A stretch of DNA of 64,000 bases from Mariniphaga sp041684965 (GCA_041684965.1 JAWLGR010000008.1:122212-186211); one strand, 5' to 3'; positions 10,501-19,793 are shown, counted from the first letter of the stretch. Made by a program: numbers and translations. Notes: a model not told the origin generated them from the letters alone.

Positions 10501-10868
10501 TAAACTTTTCTTGCAAATCGATTGTATATATTGAGTCTTACCTTTTCAGTATTTTCAGAAATCTGTTAGGCAATGCATTAAAATTCAGATCCGAAGAAAG
10601 GAATGTAGTTATTGATGTCAGTTCAGGCTGCGAAGAAGAATATGTGTGGGTTTCTTTCACCGATAATGGAATCGGTATAGATTTGAAAAAATATGGCCAG
10701 GATATGTATAAACCTTTTAAGCGTTTTTCTACCGGGTTAAAAGGCAGTGGTCTGGGATTGCACCTTGTAAAAAGTATTGTTACTAAAAACGGTGGAAAAA
10801 TTGAAGTAAAAAGCAAGAAATCTGCAGGCACAACGTTCAAAATTTACATGGTACCATACAAATACTAA
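7566..10868 (+). CDS. Multi-PAS/GAF sensor histidine kinase
   Basis: The 1100-residue protein has no membrane segment and so should be cytoplasmic. In order it shows PAS domains at about 19-140, 147-260, 278-395 and 408-535 (each of the last ones ending in the DIT-x-R/Q-K linker), a GAF domain at about 560-700 (HLGADRVGYAE), a fifth PAS at about 735-855 (SQHFVQLITDSTPDILFVY), a HisKA domain with the phosphoacceptor His890 in AAAHDLKAP, and a HATPase domain with N box RNLLGNALKF and G boxes DNGIGID and GSGLGLHL. It ends 3 nt before the receiver gene, which is presumably its partner. The ligands of the PAS and GAF domains cannot be told from sequence. Confidence 0.93.
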   Translation: MQKKNESGLKKENELNTILQKAIFENIETGIIILTSIRNKTGRITDFECLYINKKAEEITNKSGLTGKLLFTGPPESKYSDRFNHFIKVVENGISWEDEICFHDGENILWNSFKVSKLDDGCLVTFSDTTKLKNAGIKLKLQQELLHVTFEGSPDQIQVFKAVRNEQGTITDFIWKLQNNISREASGNLIGKCLLEVNLEAAKSGTFDRFIRVTETGLPEQAELANQHEQFDNYYYQYIVKLNDGVVTTIIDITEQKNKEQEVIQLKESLHKKAVDRYNSLFNSIDQGFCTIKIKFDKNNRPLDYLFMEVSPSFEYHTGIKNAVGKWMREIVANQDEFWFDKYGSVALTRKPERFEYFSTPLKRWWSVYAFPVDEPELYHIGVLFYDITARKKEEKEKDELFAKIAREKAVLTATLDSLPLAVWIADRNGKFIQSNEQIKIIWGEQGQNASNINDYQKFKGWWPDSGKQLKPEDWAMARALLKGETVIEEEVEIQRFNGEKAYILNNAAPVRDETGNIIGGIIVEQDITERKKINLKLRAAEARNAFLLKLSDALRFIDDPALIQYEAARVLGVHLGADRVGYAEDLGDNQTVTVTRNYINGVPDIKGTYNYEDYGPVLLQELKAGHTLIREDIANDPTLTEHEKEMHHILQLGATVNKPLLKNGRLKAILFIHFKNKHVWTKEELALLDETAERTWAAVERARAEDALRQSKEDYRQRLEKEVKVRTSELVESQHFVQLITDSTPDILFVYDITKWKIIYVNKGLSVVLGYKPEEVYASGRKEFEQMLHPDDLKRRIGEMARMVSLKPGEVRESEFRIKDKAGNLHWLNVRDLFFKADKKGKTIQALSICQDITEKIQAIDAYRHEKGRSEELRRMNELMDTFVFAAAHDLKAPVSNLKMLTQVIEKTEDADKKLMLQLKYADIIETLDLTISGLVKVLAVEKDFKSGLKTLHLQKVFSKVAAEMKDEIEKIKPEININFSCKSIVYIESYLFSIFRNLLGNALKFRSEERNVVIDVSSGCEEEYVWVSFTDNGIGIDLKKYGQDMYKPFKRFSTGLKGSGLGLHLVKSIVTKNGGKIEVKSKKSAGTTFKIYMVPYKY

Positions 10869-10871
10869 AAA

Positions 10872-11270
10872 ATGATAAAGGTATTTTTACTCGATGATGA
10901 TGAATTGGCAAACGAACTTATAATATATATATTGGAATTGGCAGGCATCACAGATTATGAGATACGTACATCGGGAGAAGATGCTCTTGCATATCTCGAT
11001 AACTGCAAGAGCCAAAATAATTTCCCCGATATTATGTTTGTCGATATTAACATGCCGGGAATGAACGGCTTTGATTTCGTAGAACAGTATGAAGAAAAAT
11101 ACAGATTGTATAGTCCAAATACCCGTATAATTATGCTTACCAACTCTGTGCTGGCAAGCGAAAAAAAGTATGCTGAAAATTACGATTCCATTTCGGATTT
11201 CCTGAATAAACCATTAACGTTAAACCGGTTGAATGAATTGCTCAAAAGTGTAAAAGCCGATTCATGGTAG
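10872..11270 (+). CDS. Single-domain response regulator
   Basis: The 132-residue protein is a lone receiver domain: acidic pair in LLDDDE (residues 6-11), phosphoacceptor Asp58 in FVDINMPG, Thr90 in MLTNS and Lys113 in LNKPL. There is no output domain. The start is 3 nt past the stop of the PAS kinase gene, so the two are co-expressed. Single-domain regulators of this sort pass phosphate onward or act by protein contact; the target here is unknown. Confidence 0.92.
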   Translation: MIKVFLLDDDELANELIIYILELAGITDYEIRTSGEDALAYLDNCKSQNNFPDIMFVDINMPGMNGFDFVEQYEEKYRLYSPNTRIIMLTNSVLASEKKYAENYDSISDFLNKPLTLNRLNELLKSVKADSW

Positions 11271-11431
11271 ATCTTTTCCTTTGTTGTAACCCGTTATTGC
11301 AAATGCTCAGGCAACAGTGACTTTAGAAATGATATATTACTGAACCACTGGGTTCGTCTATTGGATTCCAATTCAATTGCAGGTACAGGAAAAAAAATCT
11401 GTTATCTTCGTAAGATGCAAAAGTATTATTA

Positions 11432-12226
11432 ATGAATTTTTCCGGCAAAAATATTTGGGTGACTGGAGCCTCTTCCGGAATTGGGAAAGCGGTAGCTGTT
11501 GAATTATCAAAAAGCAATGTTCACCTGGTACTTTCAGGACGCAATGAAAAAGCACTTCAAGAAACAGCAGCCCTGTGTGAAAAAAATAACAGTTCAACAT
11601 TGATTGTACCTTTTGATTTATCTGACGAAGAATCGGTAATATCTGCTGCCAAAAATGTTCTTTCAAAAGGTATTATACCCGATTGTCTTTATCATTTTGG
11701 AGGAATCAGCCAACGTTCTTTGGCAAATGATACCCCACTGGACATTGACAGGAAGATATTTGAAACGAACTTCTTTGGAACTGTTGCACTTACAAAAGTC
11801 ATTACACCCGTGATGATAAAAAATGGAGGTGGACATATTGCTGTAACCTCAAGCGTGGTTGGTAAATTTGGATTTCCTTACCGGTCGGCTTACTCTGCAT
11901 CAAAACATGCTCTTCAAGGTTTTTTTGAAAGCTTAAGAGCTGAAAATAAATCAAACAATATTCGTGTTTCGATAATAATTCCGGGGCGAATCAGAACCTC
12001 CATCTCTGTGAATGCAATCAACAAAAAAGGTATGGCACATGGGAAATTGGATAAAGGACAAGCAAAAGGAATGGAAGCTGAAAAAAGTGCTGTAATAATT
12101 TGTCAAAAATTGAAAAATGAACAAAAAGAAATACTGATTGGAGGTAAAGAGGTACTAATGGTTTATATTCGCCGGTTCATTCCTGGATTGTATTACTTTT
12201 TATCAACAAAGGTTAAACCTTTGTAG
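11432..12226 (+). CDS. Short-chain dehydrogenase/reductase
   Basis: The 264-residue protein has the classical SDR signature: cofactor motif TGASSGIGKAV near residue 11, catalytic Ser in VTSSVVG and the YSASK pair (Y-x-x-x-K). Overall it resembles the DHRS7-like branch found in many bacteria. Substrate is not predictable. It is followed after 15 nt by the VOC protein gene on the same strand, and the two probably form an operon. Confidence 0.88.
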   Translation: MNFSGKNIWVTGASSGIGKAVAVELSKSNVHLVLSGRNEKALQETAALCEKNNSSTLIVPFDLSDEESVISAAKNVLSKGIIPDCLYHFGGISQRSLANDTPLDIDRKIFETNFFGTVALTKVITPVMIKNGGGHIAVTSSVVGKFGFPYRSAYSASKHALQGFFESLRAENKSNNIRVSIIIPGRIRTSISVNAINKKGMAHGKLDKGQAKGMEAEKSAVIICQKLKNEQKEILIGGKEVLMVYIRRFIPGLYYFLSTKVKPL

Positions 12227-12241
12227 TCAAAAAATGGTTTT

Positions 12242-13315
12242 ATGAAAAAAATGTCAGCAAAAATTAATGGCATACAGCAATTAGGTGTAGGTGTAGCAGA
12301 CCTGGAAGAAGCCTGGAAATGGTACCGCCGGCATTTTGCAATGGACATAAGAATGTTCGAAGAAGAGGCTGTGGCTGAATTGATGTTACCTCATACAGGA
12401 GGACAACCCAGACCACGGCATGCTGTACTGGCACTAAATATGCGTGGGGGAGGAGGATTCGAAATCTGGCAACACACGGGCAAGCCTCCTGAGCCTCCCA
12501 AATTTGAACTTCAACTAGGCGATCTAGGTATTAATATTGGAAAACTAAAATCAGACAATGTAAAAAAAGCATATCAGAAATTTAAATCCGATGGCCTTGA
12601 CGTGTTGGGAGAAATCAAAAACAGTCCTTCTGGAACAGAACATTTTTTCATGAAAGACTTGTTGGGGAACATCTGGGAGATAGAAAATCACAATGAAGTA
12701 TTCAGGCGCGAAAAATCAGTTACAGGAGGAGTCGTAGGTGTGGTAATTGGTGTCAGTGATATAGAAAAAAGTCTTGCCATATATAAAGATATACTCCAAT
12801 ACGATAAAGTAGTTTACGACCTGACAGATAATTTTTCCGATTTGGAAAATTTACCTGGAGGGAAAGAAAAATTCAGAAGGATTTTACTTGAACATTCCAA
12901 TATACGCAAAGGTGCTTTCAGCCCTTTTTTCGGTTCCACCTGTGTTGAACTCGTTCAGGTTCTTAACCGGCAGCCTCGCAACATTTATGAGGGCAGAATG
13001 TGGGGCGACCCGGGTTTTATCCATCTGTGCTTCGATATTAACGGGATGGATATCCTCCGTGAAAGACTAAGCAATGCTGGTTTTCCTTTTACTGTTGACA
13101 GCTCCCGTAATCTGGAAACTTTCGACATGGGAGATACTGCGGGTAATTTTGCATATATCCAGGCTCCTGAGGGGACACTTATTGAATTTGTGGAAACGCA
13201 CAGAATACCAATACTTGAAAAGGTTGGATGGACTATTGATTTCCGCAAACGGGGAAGCCATCCGTTACCAGAATGGCTTTTGAAAATGTTCCGCTTTAAA
13301 CGGGTAAAAAAATAA
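12242..13315 (+). CDS. Two-domain VOC (glyoxalase/dioxygenase fold) protein
   Basis: The 357-residue protein carries two VOC modules, at about residues 8-150 and 160-330. The first starts IQQLGVGVADLEEAWKWY and the second VGVVIGVSDIEKSLAIY, both typical of the metal-binding beta-alpha-beta-beta-beta fold. Candidate ligands include the His in MWGDPGFIHLCFDI and the Glu in GTLIEFVETH. It could be a dioxygenase, lyase or epimerase. It directly follows the SDR gene, which suggests a shared two-step conversion. Confidence 0.75.
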   Translation: MKKMSAKINGIQQLGVGVADLEEAWKWYRRHFAMDIRMFEEEAVAELMLPHTGGQPRPRHAVLALNMRGGGGFEIWQHTGKPPEPPKFELQLGDLGINIGKLKSDNVKKAYQKFKSDGLDVLGEIKNSPSGTEHFFMKDLLGNIWEIENHNEVFRREKSVTGGVVGVVIGVSDIEKSLAIYKDILQYDKVVYDLTDNFSDLENLPGGKEKFRRILLEHSNIRKGAFSPFFGSTCVELVQVLNRQPRNIYEGRMWGDPGFIHLCFDINGMDILRERLSNAGFPFTVDSSRNLETFDMGDTAGNFAYIQAPEGTLIEFVETHRIPILEKVGWTIDFRKRGSHPLPEWLLKMFRFKRVKK

Positions 13316-13320
13316 TCCGG

Positions 13321-14628
13321 TTAAAACAAATAATTAAGTCCTATATACAATCCTTTGTCACCGTCTCTTTCATCAGCCGCAACACCATAATCGACTGCAA
13401 TAATGAAGTTCTGGTTCATAGCCAGACGAAATCCGGCACCATAGGAAAAATGCATACTTTCCGAACCCGGATTAAAATATTCCTGTGGCAAGAAGGATAA
13501 CACAGATATGATATCAACTCGTTCAATTACCCGGCCAAAATCAGTAAATCCGTTCAGACCAAGGTAAAAATTGTTGTTTAACAATTGGAACCGGGCAAAT
13601 TTCCAGCGGGCCTCAATGTTACCAAAGAAAACACCGTCACCAACAATCCGGTTTCTCCAAATACCTCTTAAAGATTTTGCCCCTCCGAGACCTTCTGAAC
13701 TGGCTCCTCTCATTTCTGAAACTATTATCTGGGTTTGATAATAAAAAGGCACCTGACCAGCTATTGTCGATTGCCATGCCAATCGATAAGCCAATGACAG
13801 GTCATTGGGAATTAAAGTAAAATATTGCCTGTGTGTGATGCTGAATTTCGCAAAACTACTTTCAGCTCCTAAAAATTCAGGTACTCCCACAACTGCTGCT
13901 TCAGTCCAAATTCCCCGCATCGGATTGGGCCTGTTGTCACGTGTATCATATACGAGTCCGGCTTTAAATTCAGGAATAAACCCTCCATCAGCTTCTTCCT
14001 GAGAGATGATTGCCCACTGCTGGTATTTTTCATACAAACCTTCCACTTCGGGAAGAATATCATCTCCGGATTTACCTTTATTTAACCTGTCAAGATCAAC
14101 TGAACCTATTTTAAAATTCAACAGGTTCAATCCAGCAGCCCATTTTAAGTTTTCACCAAAATAAGGCCCCAGTATATCAACCTTAAACCGGAACATTTTT
14201 CTGTCATACTTGTAAAACATCCTTGAGATGTAATTTTCGCTGTCATTATCAATCCAATCCGCATTAACCACAGCTTCATATCCGTTAAAACCAAAAAAAT
14301 CATATGCCTGATCTGAAAGATAACTAATATCAACCGAGGTTTGCAACCCCCTGAGCAATCTGTCCGAATCGTAATAAAAACGATTTATACCACTGCCTTT
14401 AGTAAAGCGGGAAACTTCAAAATACAATTTATGATCGTATACCGGATATCTGGCACCTTCACCATATTGGTATAAATCGACCAACGCGCCATATTGAAAT
14501 CCAAGATCAGTATCAAACGATATGCTTGGCAACGCTCCAAAATTCCATCCTGATTTGACTACATCATTTTGCGCACTGGTAATTTGAAAAATTATAAGTA
14601 GAGGAAGCAACAAAAAAAGGTTTTTCAT
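13321..14628 (-). CDS. Omp85-type outer-membrane beta-barrel without POTRA domains
   Basis: The 435-residue protein has a signal peptide ending at SAQ/ND and then a beta-barrel of alternating strands like the C-terminal half of BamA/TamA (bacterial surface antigen domain), ending in an aromatic C-terminus (GLYIGLNYLF), the usual outer-membrane insertion signal. The segments GLVYDTRDNRPNPMRG and 'GGAKSLRGIWRNRIVG' match the conserved loop-6 region of Omp85 proteins. No POTRA domain precedes the barrel. Function is unknown; it may be a transport or lipid-handling pore. It converges with the VOC gene, with 5 nt between the stops. Confidence 0.8.
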   Translation of the reverse strand: MKNLFLLLPLLIIFQITSAQNDVVKSGWNFGALPSISFDTDLGFQYGALVDLYQYGEGARYPVYDHKLYFEVSRFTKGSGINRFYYDSDRLLRGLQTSVDISYLSDQAYDFFGFNGYEAVVNADWIDNDSENYISRMFYKYDRKMFRFKVDILGPYFGENLKWAAGLNLLNFKIGSVDLDRLNKGKSGDDILPEVEGLYEKYQQWAIISQEEADGGFIPEFKAGLVYDTRDNRPNPMRGIWTEAAVVGVPEFLGAESSFAKFSITHRQYFTLIPNDLSLAYRLAWQSTIAGQVPFYYQTQIIVSEMRGASSEGLGGAKSLRGIWRNRIVGDGVFFGNIEARWKFARFQLLNNNFYLGLNGFTDFGRVIERVDIISVLSFLPQEYFNPGSESMHFSYGAGFRLAMNQNFIIAVDYGVAADERDGDKGLYIGLNYLF

Positions 14629-14813
14629 AATTTAATTTGCTTTAGAAAACCCGCAATTCATGTTGAATTATGAGCAAACCAATATAGAAAAAAGTTATAA
14701 GGTAAATCCGTTTTTAAGTAAATAAAAAACATTGTATTAGATAAATTTATATTTTTAACCACTATTTTAAAAATTAGAACACAATTTATAATTTCAAAAA
14801 ACCATTATAGGAA

Positions 14814-16280
14814 ATGAAAACCAACAGGAGGAAATTTTTTCAAATTGCAGGAGCAGCTGGCGCCGGTGTAATGTCAGGAAGCCTGGCATCATGCAGTTCC
14901 AATGCAGCCGGAACAAAGGAATCAGCTCTTGCGTCAATAAAAGAAGCTGTTGACAAAAAGCATTCCCAGCAGTTCAACATGTCAGGTTATGCAGCACCCA
15001 GGCTTGAAACAGTAAGGATTGGCTTTATAGGACTTGGAAACCGCGGACCTGGTGCAGTAGAACGGATGTCGAATATTGAAGGTGTCCGGATTACTTCATT
15101 ATGCGATAAAGACCCGGAACGGGTAAAAGTGGGGCAAAAAATTCTCGAAAAGCATAAGATGCCAAAAGCAAAAGAATACAGTGGCAGCGAAAATGCATGG
15201 AAGGAACTCTGTGAAAGCGGGGACGTAGATTTGGTATATATTTGCACCCCATGGGACTTACACACACCTATGTCTGTTTATGCCATGGAAAGCGGGAAAC
15301 ATGCTGCAACAGAAGTTCCGGCAGCAGTAACCGTTGACGAAGCATGGCAACTTGTTGAGACTTCAGAACGTACCAAAAAGCATTGCATGATGCTTGAAAA
15401 CACATGCTATGACTTTTTTGAACTGCTAACACTCAACATGGCCAGGCAAGGATTTTTTGGAGAAATCATCCATACTGAAGGTGCATATATTCATGACCTG
15501 CTGAAAGGGAATTTCGACAAAAATGAATACGCCGATATGTGGCGGTTAAGAGAAAACCAGGAACGTAACGGGAGTCTCTACCCTACCCATGGACTGGGAC
15601 CAGTTTGCCAGGTTCTGAATATTAACCGGGGGGATAAAATGGATTATCTTACTGCAATGTCATCCAATGATTTTCATATGGCTAAAATGGCTGCTGAACT
15701 GGCTGCCAAGGATAATTTCTATAAACCCTTTGCCACCGATGAATACAGGGGTAATATGAACACCACCCTTATCCGTACCAATAAAGGCAAAACCATTTTA
15801 ATTCAGCACGATGTCACCAGCCCAAGACCTTATTCCCGTATCCATCTTATTAGCGGAACGGAAGGGATTGCCCAAAAATATCCGCTTCCGGGAAAAATAG
15901 CCAAGGGACACAGTTGGTTTGATAACGATGAATTAAAGGTACTGGAGGAAAAATATACACCTGAAATTGTAAAACGTGTGGGAGAAATGGCCAAAAAGGT
16001 AGGTGGACACGGCGGAATGGATTTTATGATGGACTGGAGGTTAATCGATTGCCTGCGCAATGGTATACCACTCGACCAGGATGTCTATGATGCTGCCCTG
16101 TGGAGTGTTGTCACACCCCTAAGTGAATGGTCAGTAGCCAATCGTTCCAATTCTATTGATGTTCCTGACTTCTCAAATGGAACATGGAAAACAAACAAAC
16201 CACTTGATGTTACTCTTTCACAGGGAGGAAATACCGGGGTTAAAGCTACAGCAAAAACTGAAACTCAGATCAATTTATAA
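14814..16280 (+). CDS. Gfo/Idh/MocA-fold glycosidase, GH109 (alpha-N-acetylgalactosaminidase type)
   Basis: The 488-residue protein starts with a twin-arginine-like signal (NRRKFFQIAGAAGAG) ending near SLASCSS, so it is exported, perhaps as a lipoprotein. The Rossmann motif GFIGLGNRGPGAVERM binds NAD. The segments MWRLRENQERNGSLYPTHG and GPVCQVLNINRGDK are typical of GH109, whose members cleave terminal alpha-GalNAc by a redox mechanism with bound NAD+. The C-terminal block GGMDFMMDWRLIDCLRNG is also conserved in the family. It stands as a single gene. Host or algal glycan breakdown is likely; the exact substrate is inference. Confidence 0.88.
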   Translation: MKTNRRKFFQIAGAAGAGVMSGSLASCSSNAAGTKESALASIKEAVDKKHSQQFNMSGYAAPRLETVRIGFIGLGNRGPGAVERMSNIEGVRITSLCDKDPERVKVGQKILEKHKMPKAKEYSGSENAWKELCESGDVDLVYICTPWDLHTPMSVYAMESGKHAATEVPAAVTVDEAWQLVETSERTKKHCMMLENTCYDFFELLTLNMARQGFFGEIIHTEGAYIHDLLKGNFDKNEYADMWRLRENQERNGSLYPTHGLGPVCQVLNINRGDKMDYLTAMSSNDFHMAKMAAELAAKDNFYKPFATDEYRGNMNTTLIRTNKGKTILIQHDVTSPRPYSRIHLISGTEGIAQKYPLPGKIAKGHSWFDNDELKVLEEKYTPEIVKRVGEMAKKVGGHGGMDFMMDWRLIDCLRNGIPLDQDVYDAALWSVVTPLSEWSVANRSNSIDVPDFSNGTWKTNKPLDVTLSQGGNTGVKATAKTETQINL

Positions 16281-16667
16281 CAACTGGATTAATGCCGGAC
16301 CCGGTGAAATTAATTCTCCGGGTTTGGTTTTGATTTTTATCTAAAAACAACTGTACCTGAATAAGATATTCTTTGAACATTGTCATCAGTTTTATTTATT
16401 GCAAAAACAAAAATGTAAACAGGTATAATCATTTTGTGTATAGTTATTTATTAGATATTGCTTAAACTAAACCATCCTGCTTTGTTTTACCTAGTGTTTT
16501 TAACTATGTAACAAAGCTCCTGGATAAAAATCCAGTACCACATAAAAAAATAAGATAGCATAAACTGGCAGTTTTAATTTAAGGTACAATTAATCTCTGT
16601 TTCTAAAAATTGAAACAAATCTCAGGTAGATTTTTCTTCTATCTATTGCTTGTATTTCAGCTCTGTT
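16281..16667. other. 387-nt gene-free stretch
   Basis: AT-rich spacer between GH109 and the DUF1460 gene. No convincing gene, strong hairpin or TAnnTTTG element was found. Confidence 0.5.
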
Positions 16668-17528
16668 ATGAAACGAATATTTTCCATAATTCTTCTTCTA
16701 ATATTTACACAGTGTTCGAACCTTAATAAAACGAAGGTTGACACCTATTCTTCAAGTATGAATGAAGATATAAAACTGCTGGGAAATATTTTAGAGCAAT
16801 TTGCAGGAGAAAAGGGCACTCCTTCAGGTGAACTAATGGTAAAGATCGGCAATCATTTTTTAGGAACTCCTTATATTGCAAACACTTTGGAAATAGAAGG
16901 CCATGAGCGTTTAATCATTAACCTCAGGGAAATGGATTGCACTACCTTTACTGAAAATTGCCTGGCTTTGGTTAAGACAATTAAGAGTAATAAACCAGGT
17001 ACCAGTCAGTTTATAGGGGAATTAACAAAAATCCGGTACAGGAATTCTAAAATAAAGGGATATCCGTCAAGGTTGCATTACACCACCGACTGGATTTTCG
17101 ATAACCAGCAAAAAAATCTGTTACAGAATGTAACAAAGGAGATTGCTGAAATTCCTTATATTAAAACAATTGATTTCATGAGCTCTCATCCCGACAGCTA
17201 CAGGCACCTGAAAAACAACCGCAATTATGTGGAGGAAATTGCAATTATTGAAAAGGAAATTACTCATAGACAACATTATTTTATTCCGAAGGAAAAAGTT
17301 TTTGTGTTGGAAGACTATTTAAAAGATGGTGATATTGTAGGACTTACAACAAATATTGAAGGTCTTGATGTTTCACATATGGGAATCCTGACCCGATATA
17401 ACAACCGCATCCACATGCTTCATGCCTCTCTTGCTGCCAAAAAAGTAATTCTTTCTGAAGAAACACTGGAAGAATACCTAAACAACAGAAAATCATTAAC
17501 CGGAATCATTGTCGCAAGACCATTGTAA
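16668..17528 (+). CDS. DUF1460 (NlpC/P60-like amidase) exported protein
   Basis: The protein (286 residues from the ATG at 16668) matches DUF1460, a family related to N-acetylmuramoyl-L-alanine amidases with the NlpC/P60 fold. The likely nucleophile is the Cys in REMDCTTFTEN, and the His in LDVSHMGIL suits the second catalytic residue; the block DGDIVGLTT lies between them. A signal sequence (MKRIFSIILLLIFTQCSN) precedes, with a Cys that could be lipid-modified although the lipobox is poor. The frame can be extended six codons to a TTG, but the ATG places the signal peptide at the start. Role in cell-wall peptide turnover is inferred from the family. Confidence 0.82.
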   Translation: MKRIFSIILLLIFTQCSNLNKTKVDTYSSSMNEDIKLLGNILEQFAGEKGTPSGELMVKIGNHFLGTPYIANTLEIEGHERLIINLREMDCTTFTENCLALVKTIKSNKPGTSQFIGELTKIRYRNSKIKGYPSRLHYTTDWIFDNQQKNLLQNVTKEIAEIPYIKTIDFMSSHPDSYRHLKNNRNYVEEIAIIEKEITHRQHYFIPKEKVFVLEDYLKDGDIVGLTTNIEGLDVSHMGILTRYNNRIHMLHASLAAKKVILSEETLEEYLNNRKSLTGIIVARPL

Positions 17529-17783
17529 ACGGGAAAACACATTCCATTGCCCTCAACTAAACATCCCGGTATGATAATAATTTTTGTACAAGGAGAAACT
17601 ATCTGAAACGAAATTTTATACTTTCCATGCTATAAGTAATCTATTTCGGCATTCATACCATCAAGCTAAAAAGTTATCAGGATAATGAAACATTTATTTT
17701 ACAGTTCAAGTAAAATCAATTTAAAGAGAAGCTCCTTTCAATTTTGTGTGATTAAAATTATTAACCAGTTAAAATTCAATGTC

Positions 17784-18296
17784 ATGACTGTAAAAAAACT
17801 GAAGAATTTTCTCGATGAGAATAACATTAAATATGTGACTGTAAGGCATTCAAATGCCTACACAGCACAGGAGGTTGCAGCTACTGCACATGTATCTGGA
17901 AAGGAATTTGCAAAAACAGTAATTATCAACAGGGATGGAGAGCTGGTTATGTGTGTGCTCCCGGCATCGTATAGGGTAGATTTTGAACAACTCAAAGAGA
18001 ATCTGGGAACAAATAACATTTCATTGGCAAATGAAGCAGAATTTAAATATCACTTTCCTGATTGCGAAGTGGGAGCTATGCCTCCTTTTGGTAATTTGTA
18101 CGACATGAAAGTATATGTAGCAGAATCACTTGCAAATAATGAAGAAATAGCCTTCAATGCTGGTTCCCATGTCGAAATAGTCAGAATAAGCTATAAAGAT
18201 TTTGAACGACTGGCAGAACCCAAAGTGATGCGGTTTTCACGGAAAGAAGTCACTTTGCCCGGAGACCCTTCTGAACGCTGGCAGGATGATTATTAA
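17784..18296 (+). CDS. YbaK/EbsC-type aminoacyl-tRNA deacylase domain protein
   Basis: The 170-residue protein is a stand-alone editing domain that hydrolyses mischarged tRNA in the cytoplasm. It shows the family's pattern: a helical start (VKKLKNFLDENNIKY), the block GKEFAKTVIINRDGELVMCV with the conserved Lys, then 'GAMPPFGNLYDMKVYV' with the substrate-pocket Pro and Gly residues. The tRNA charged species cannot be told. The frame is open 33 codons upstream to 17685, but family members begin at the MTVKK methionine, so 17784 is used. The end overlaps the convergent alcohol dehydrogenase gene by 4 nt. Confidence 0.85.
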   Translation: MTVKKLKNFLDENNIKYVTVRHSNAYTAQEVAATAHVSGKEFAKTVIINRDGELVMCVLPASYRVDFEQLKENLGTNNISLANEAEFKYHFPDCEVGAMPPFGNLYDMKVYVAESLANNEEIAFNAGSHVEIVRISYKDFERLAEPKVMRFSRKEVTLPGDPSERWQDDY

Positions 18297-19318
18297 AAAA
18301 CCAATACTTTGGCTCCTTTAATCTTCCTGTTTTTAATATCCATAATTGCCTGATTGGCTTTATCGAAAGGATATACTTCCACTTCAGGCCTGAGTGGTAT
18401 TTCAGCAGCTAACCGAAGAAATTCCTTTACATCGTTGCTGGTAATATTGGCAACGCTTTTTATCTCTTTTTCCATCCAAAGGTGCCGGGCATAGTCAAGC
18501 TTAAGCAGTTCTTCCTGGTCAATATTTTCTTTTCTGATAGCATTTATAATCAATCTTCCGCCAGGTTTTAAAAACTCAAGCGCCGCAAGTACTGGTTTCC
18601 ATACAGGTGTAGTATCGATAACAGCATCCAGAAGGACAGGAGGTGGTTCGTTTGTATCGCCCGACCAGTTTGCACCTAGCTGAAGAGCAAAATCTCTTTC
18701 GTGAGGATTCCTGGCGAATACGAATATACCCGAATGGGGATATTCATACTTAATCAGTTTTAGCACAACATGTGCAGAGGCCCCGAATCCTGTCAGGCCG
18801 ATATCCTGTCCATCCTGCAAATGGCACATCTGAAGTGAACGGAAACCGACTGCACCGGCACAAAGAAGCGGGGCTGCTTCTACATCAGAATATACACCGG
18901 AAATGGGATAGGCAAATTTTTCAGGAACAACCATATATTCGGCATAACCACCATTTGCATCTCTGCCGGTAGCCAAAAATTCAAAACATAAATTTTCTCT
19001 GCCTGAAGTACAAAATTCACATACCCCACAAGCAGAATAGATCCAGGCTACCCCTACCCTTTTGCCAACTGGTATTAACGGAAACGCTGCCTTCGAATCT
19101 TCTACAATCCCCACCACCTGGTGTCCGGGAATCACAGGAAAAACGGGAGGCGGGGTTCGTCCTTCTATTTCATCAATTTCTGTATGGCAAACTCCGCATG
19201 CACTGACGCGTATCAATATTTCCCCTTCTCCGGGAACAGGTTTGGAAACATCCACTTTTTTTAATGGATTGTTTTCCTCATTTAAGTTGCAAACTTTATC
19301 TATTACCCATGCTTTCAT
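18293..19318 (-). CDS. Zinc-dependent alcohol dehydrogenase (MDR family)
   Basis: The 341-residue protein has the catalytic zinc region SACGVCHTEID (Cys44) and PGHQVVG (His66), a structural zinc lobe with four cysteines in CGVCEFCTSGRENLC, and a Rossmann domain with 'GLTGFGASAHVVLKLI'. The usual GHE is GHQ here. The sequence resembles the AdhP/cinnamyl-alcohol-dehydrogenase-like branch with NAD(P)H-dependent oxidation of alcohols or reduction of aldehydes. Substrate is unknown. It is a single gene read toward ybaK. Confidence 0.88.
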   Translation of the reverse strand: MKAWVIDKVCNLNEENNPLKKVDVSKPVPGEGEILIRVSACGVCHTEIDEIEGRTPPPVFPVIPGHQVVGIVEDSKAAFPLIPVGKRVGVAWIYSACGVCEFCTSGRENLCFEFLATGRDANGGYAEYMVVPEKFAYPISGVYSDVEAAPLLCAGAVGFRSLQMCHLQDGQDIGLTGFGASAHVVLKLIKYEYPHSGIFVFARNPHERDFALQLGANWSGDTNEPPPVLLDAVIDTTPVWKPVLAALEFLKPGGRLIINAIRKENIDQEELLKLDYARHLWMEKEIKSVANITSNDVKEFLRLAAEIPLRPEVEVYPFDKANQAIMDIKNRKIKGAKVLVF

Positions 19319-19505
19319 AAAAACCTAATCTAAGAAATGAACACCTTCTCCTGCTGATTTGTAATCTTAAGAGCAAGAATGTTATTAAATCAGTAACATA
19401 TAAGTTACAGGAAATGGGAATAAGAAAAAAATAAAGCACAAAAAAAAATGATACCGTCAGAATTCGGTCGTTAATATGAAGTAATTAAAAATTGAAATCA
19501 ATACG

Positions 19506-19793
19506 ATGAAAGATCTGCTTCCGGTTAAAGTAGAATGTCATTCGGGTTATAAAGCGGATGAATATCCCCGTTGTTTTTTCTTTGATAATCACCGGATTGA
19601 TGTAGAGGAGATAATAGACCGCTGGTATCAGATATCACCTTCTTTGTCAGTCAATAATTCAATACCTGAATTTCCGGATGCAAAATACTTCAAAGTACGT
19701 ACACCCGATCAAAAAATTTATATCCTGAAACATGAAACAGAAACAGGTAATTGGTTTGTATGGATTAGGGGTGAGAGCATGAACTTATCCTGA
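19506..19793 (+). CDS. Small conserved hypothetical protein
   Basis: The 95-residue protein has no signal or membrane segment. It contains the segments VECHSGYKADEYPRCFFF and 'IDVEEIIDRWYQ', followed by FKVRTPDQKIYILKHE and the ending GNWFVWIRGE, which resembles small cytoplasmic proteins of the DUF6504 kind; this match is from memory and uncertain. The composition and codon use are those of a real gene. Nothing in the neighbourhood suggests a role. Confidence 0.65.
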   Translation: MKDLLPVKVECHSGYKADEYPRCFFFDNHRIDVEEIIDRWYQISPSLSVNNSIPEFPDAKYFKVRTPDQKIYILKHETETGNWFVWIRGESMNLS

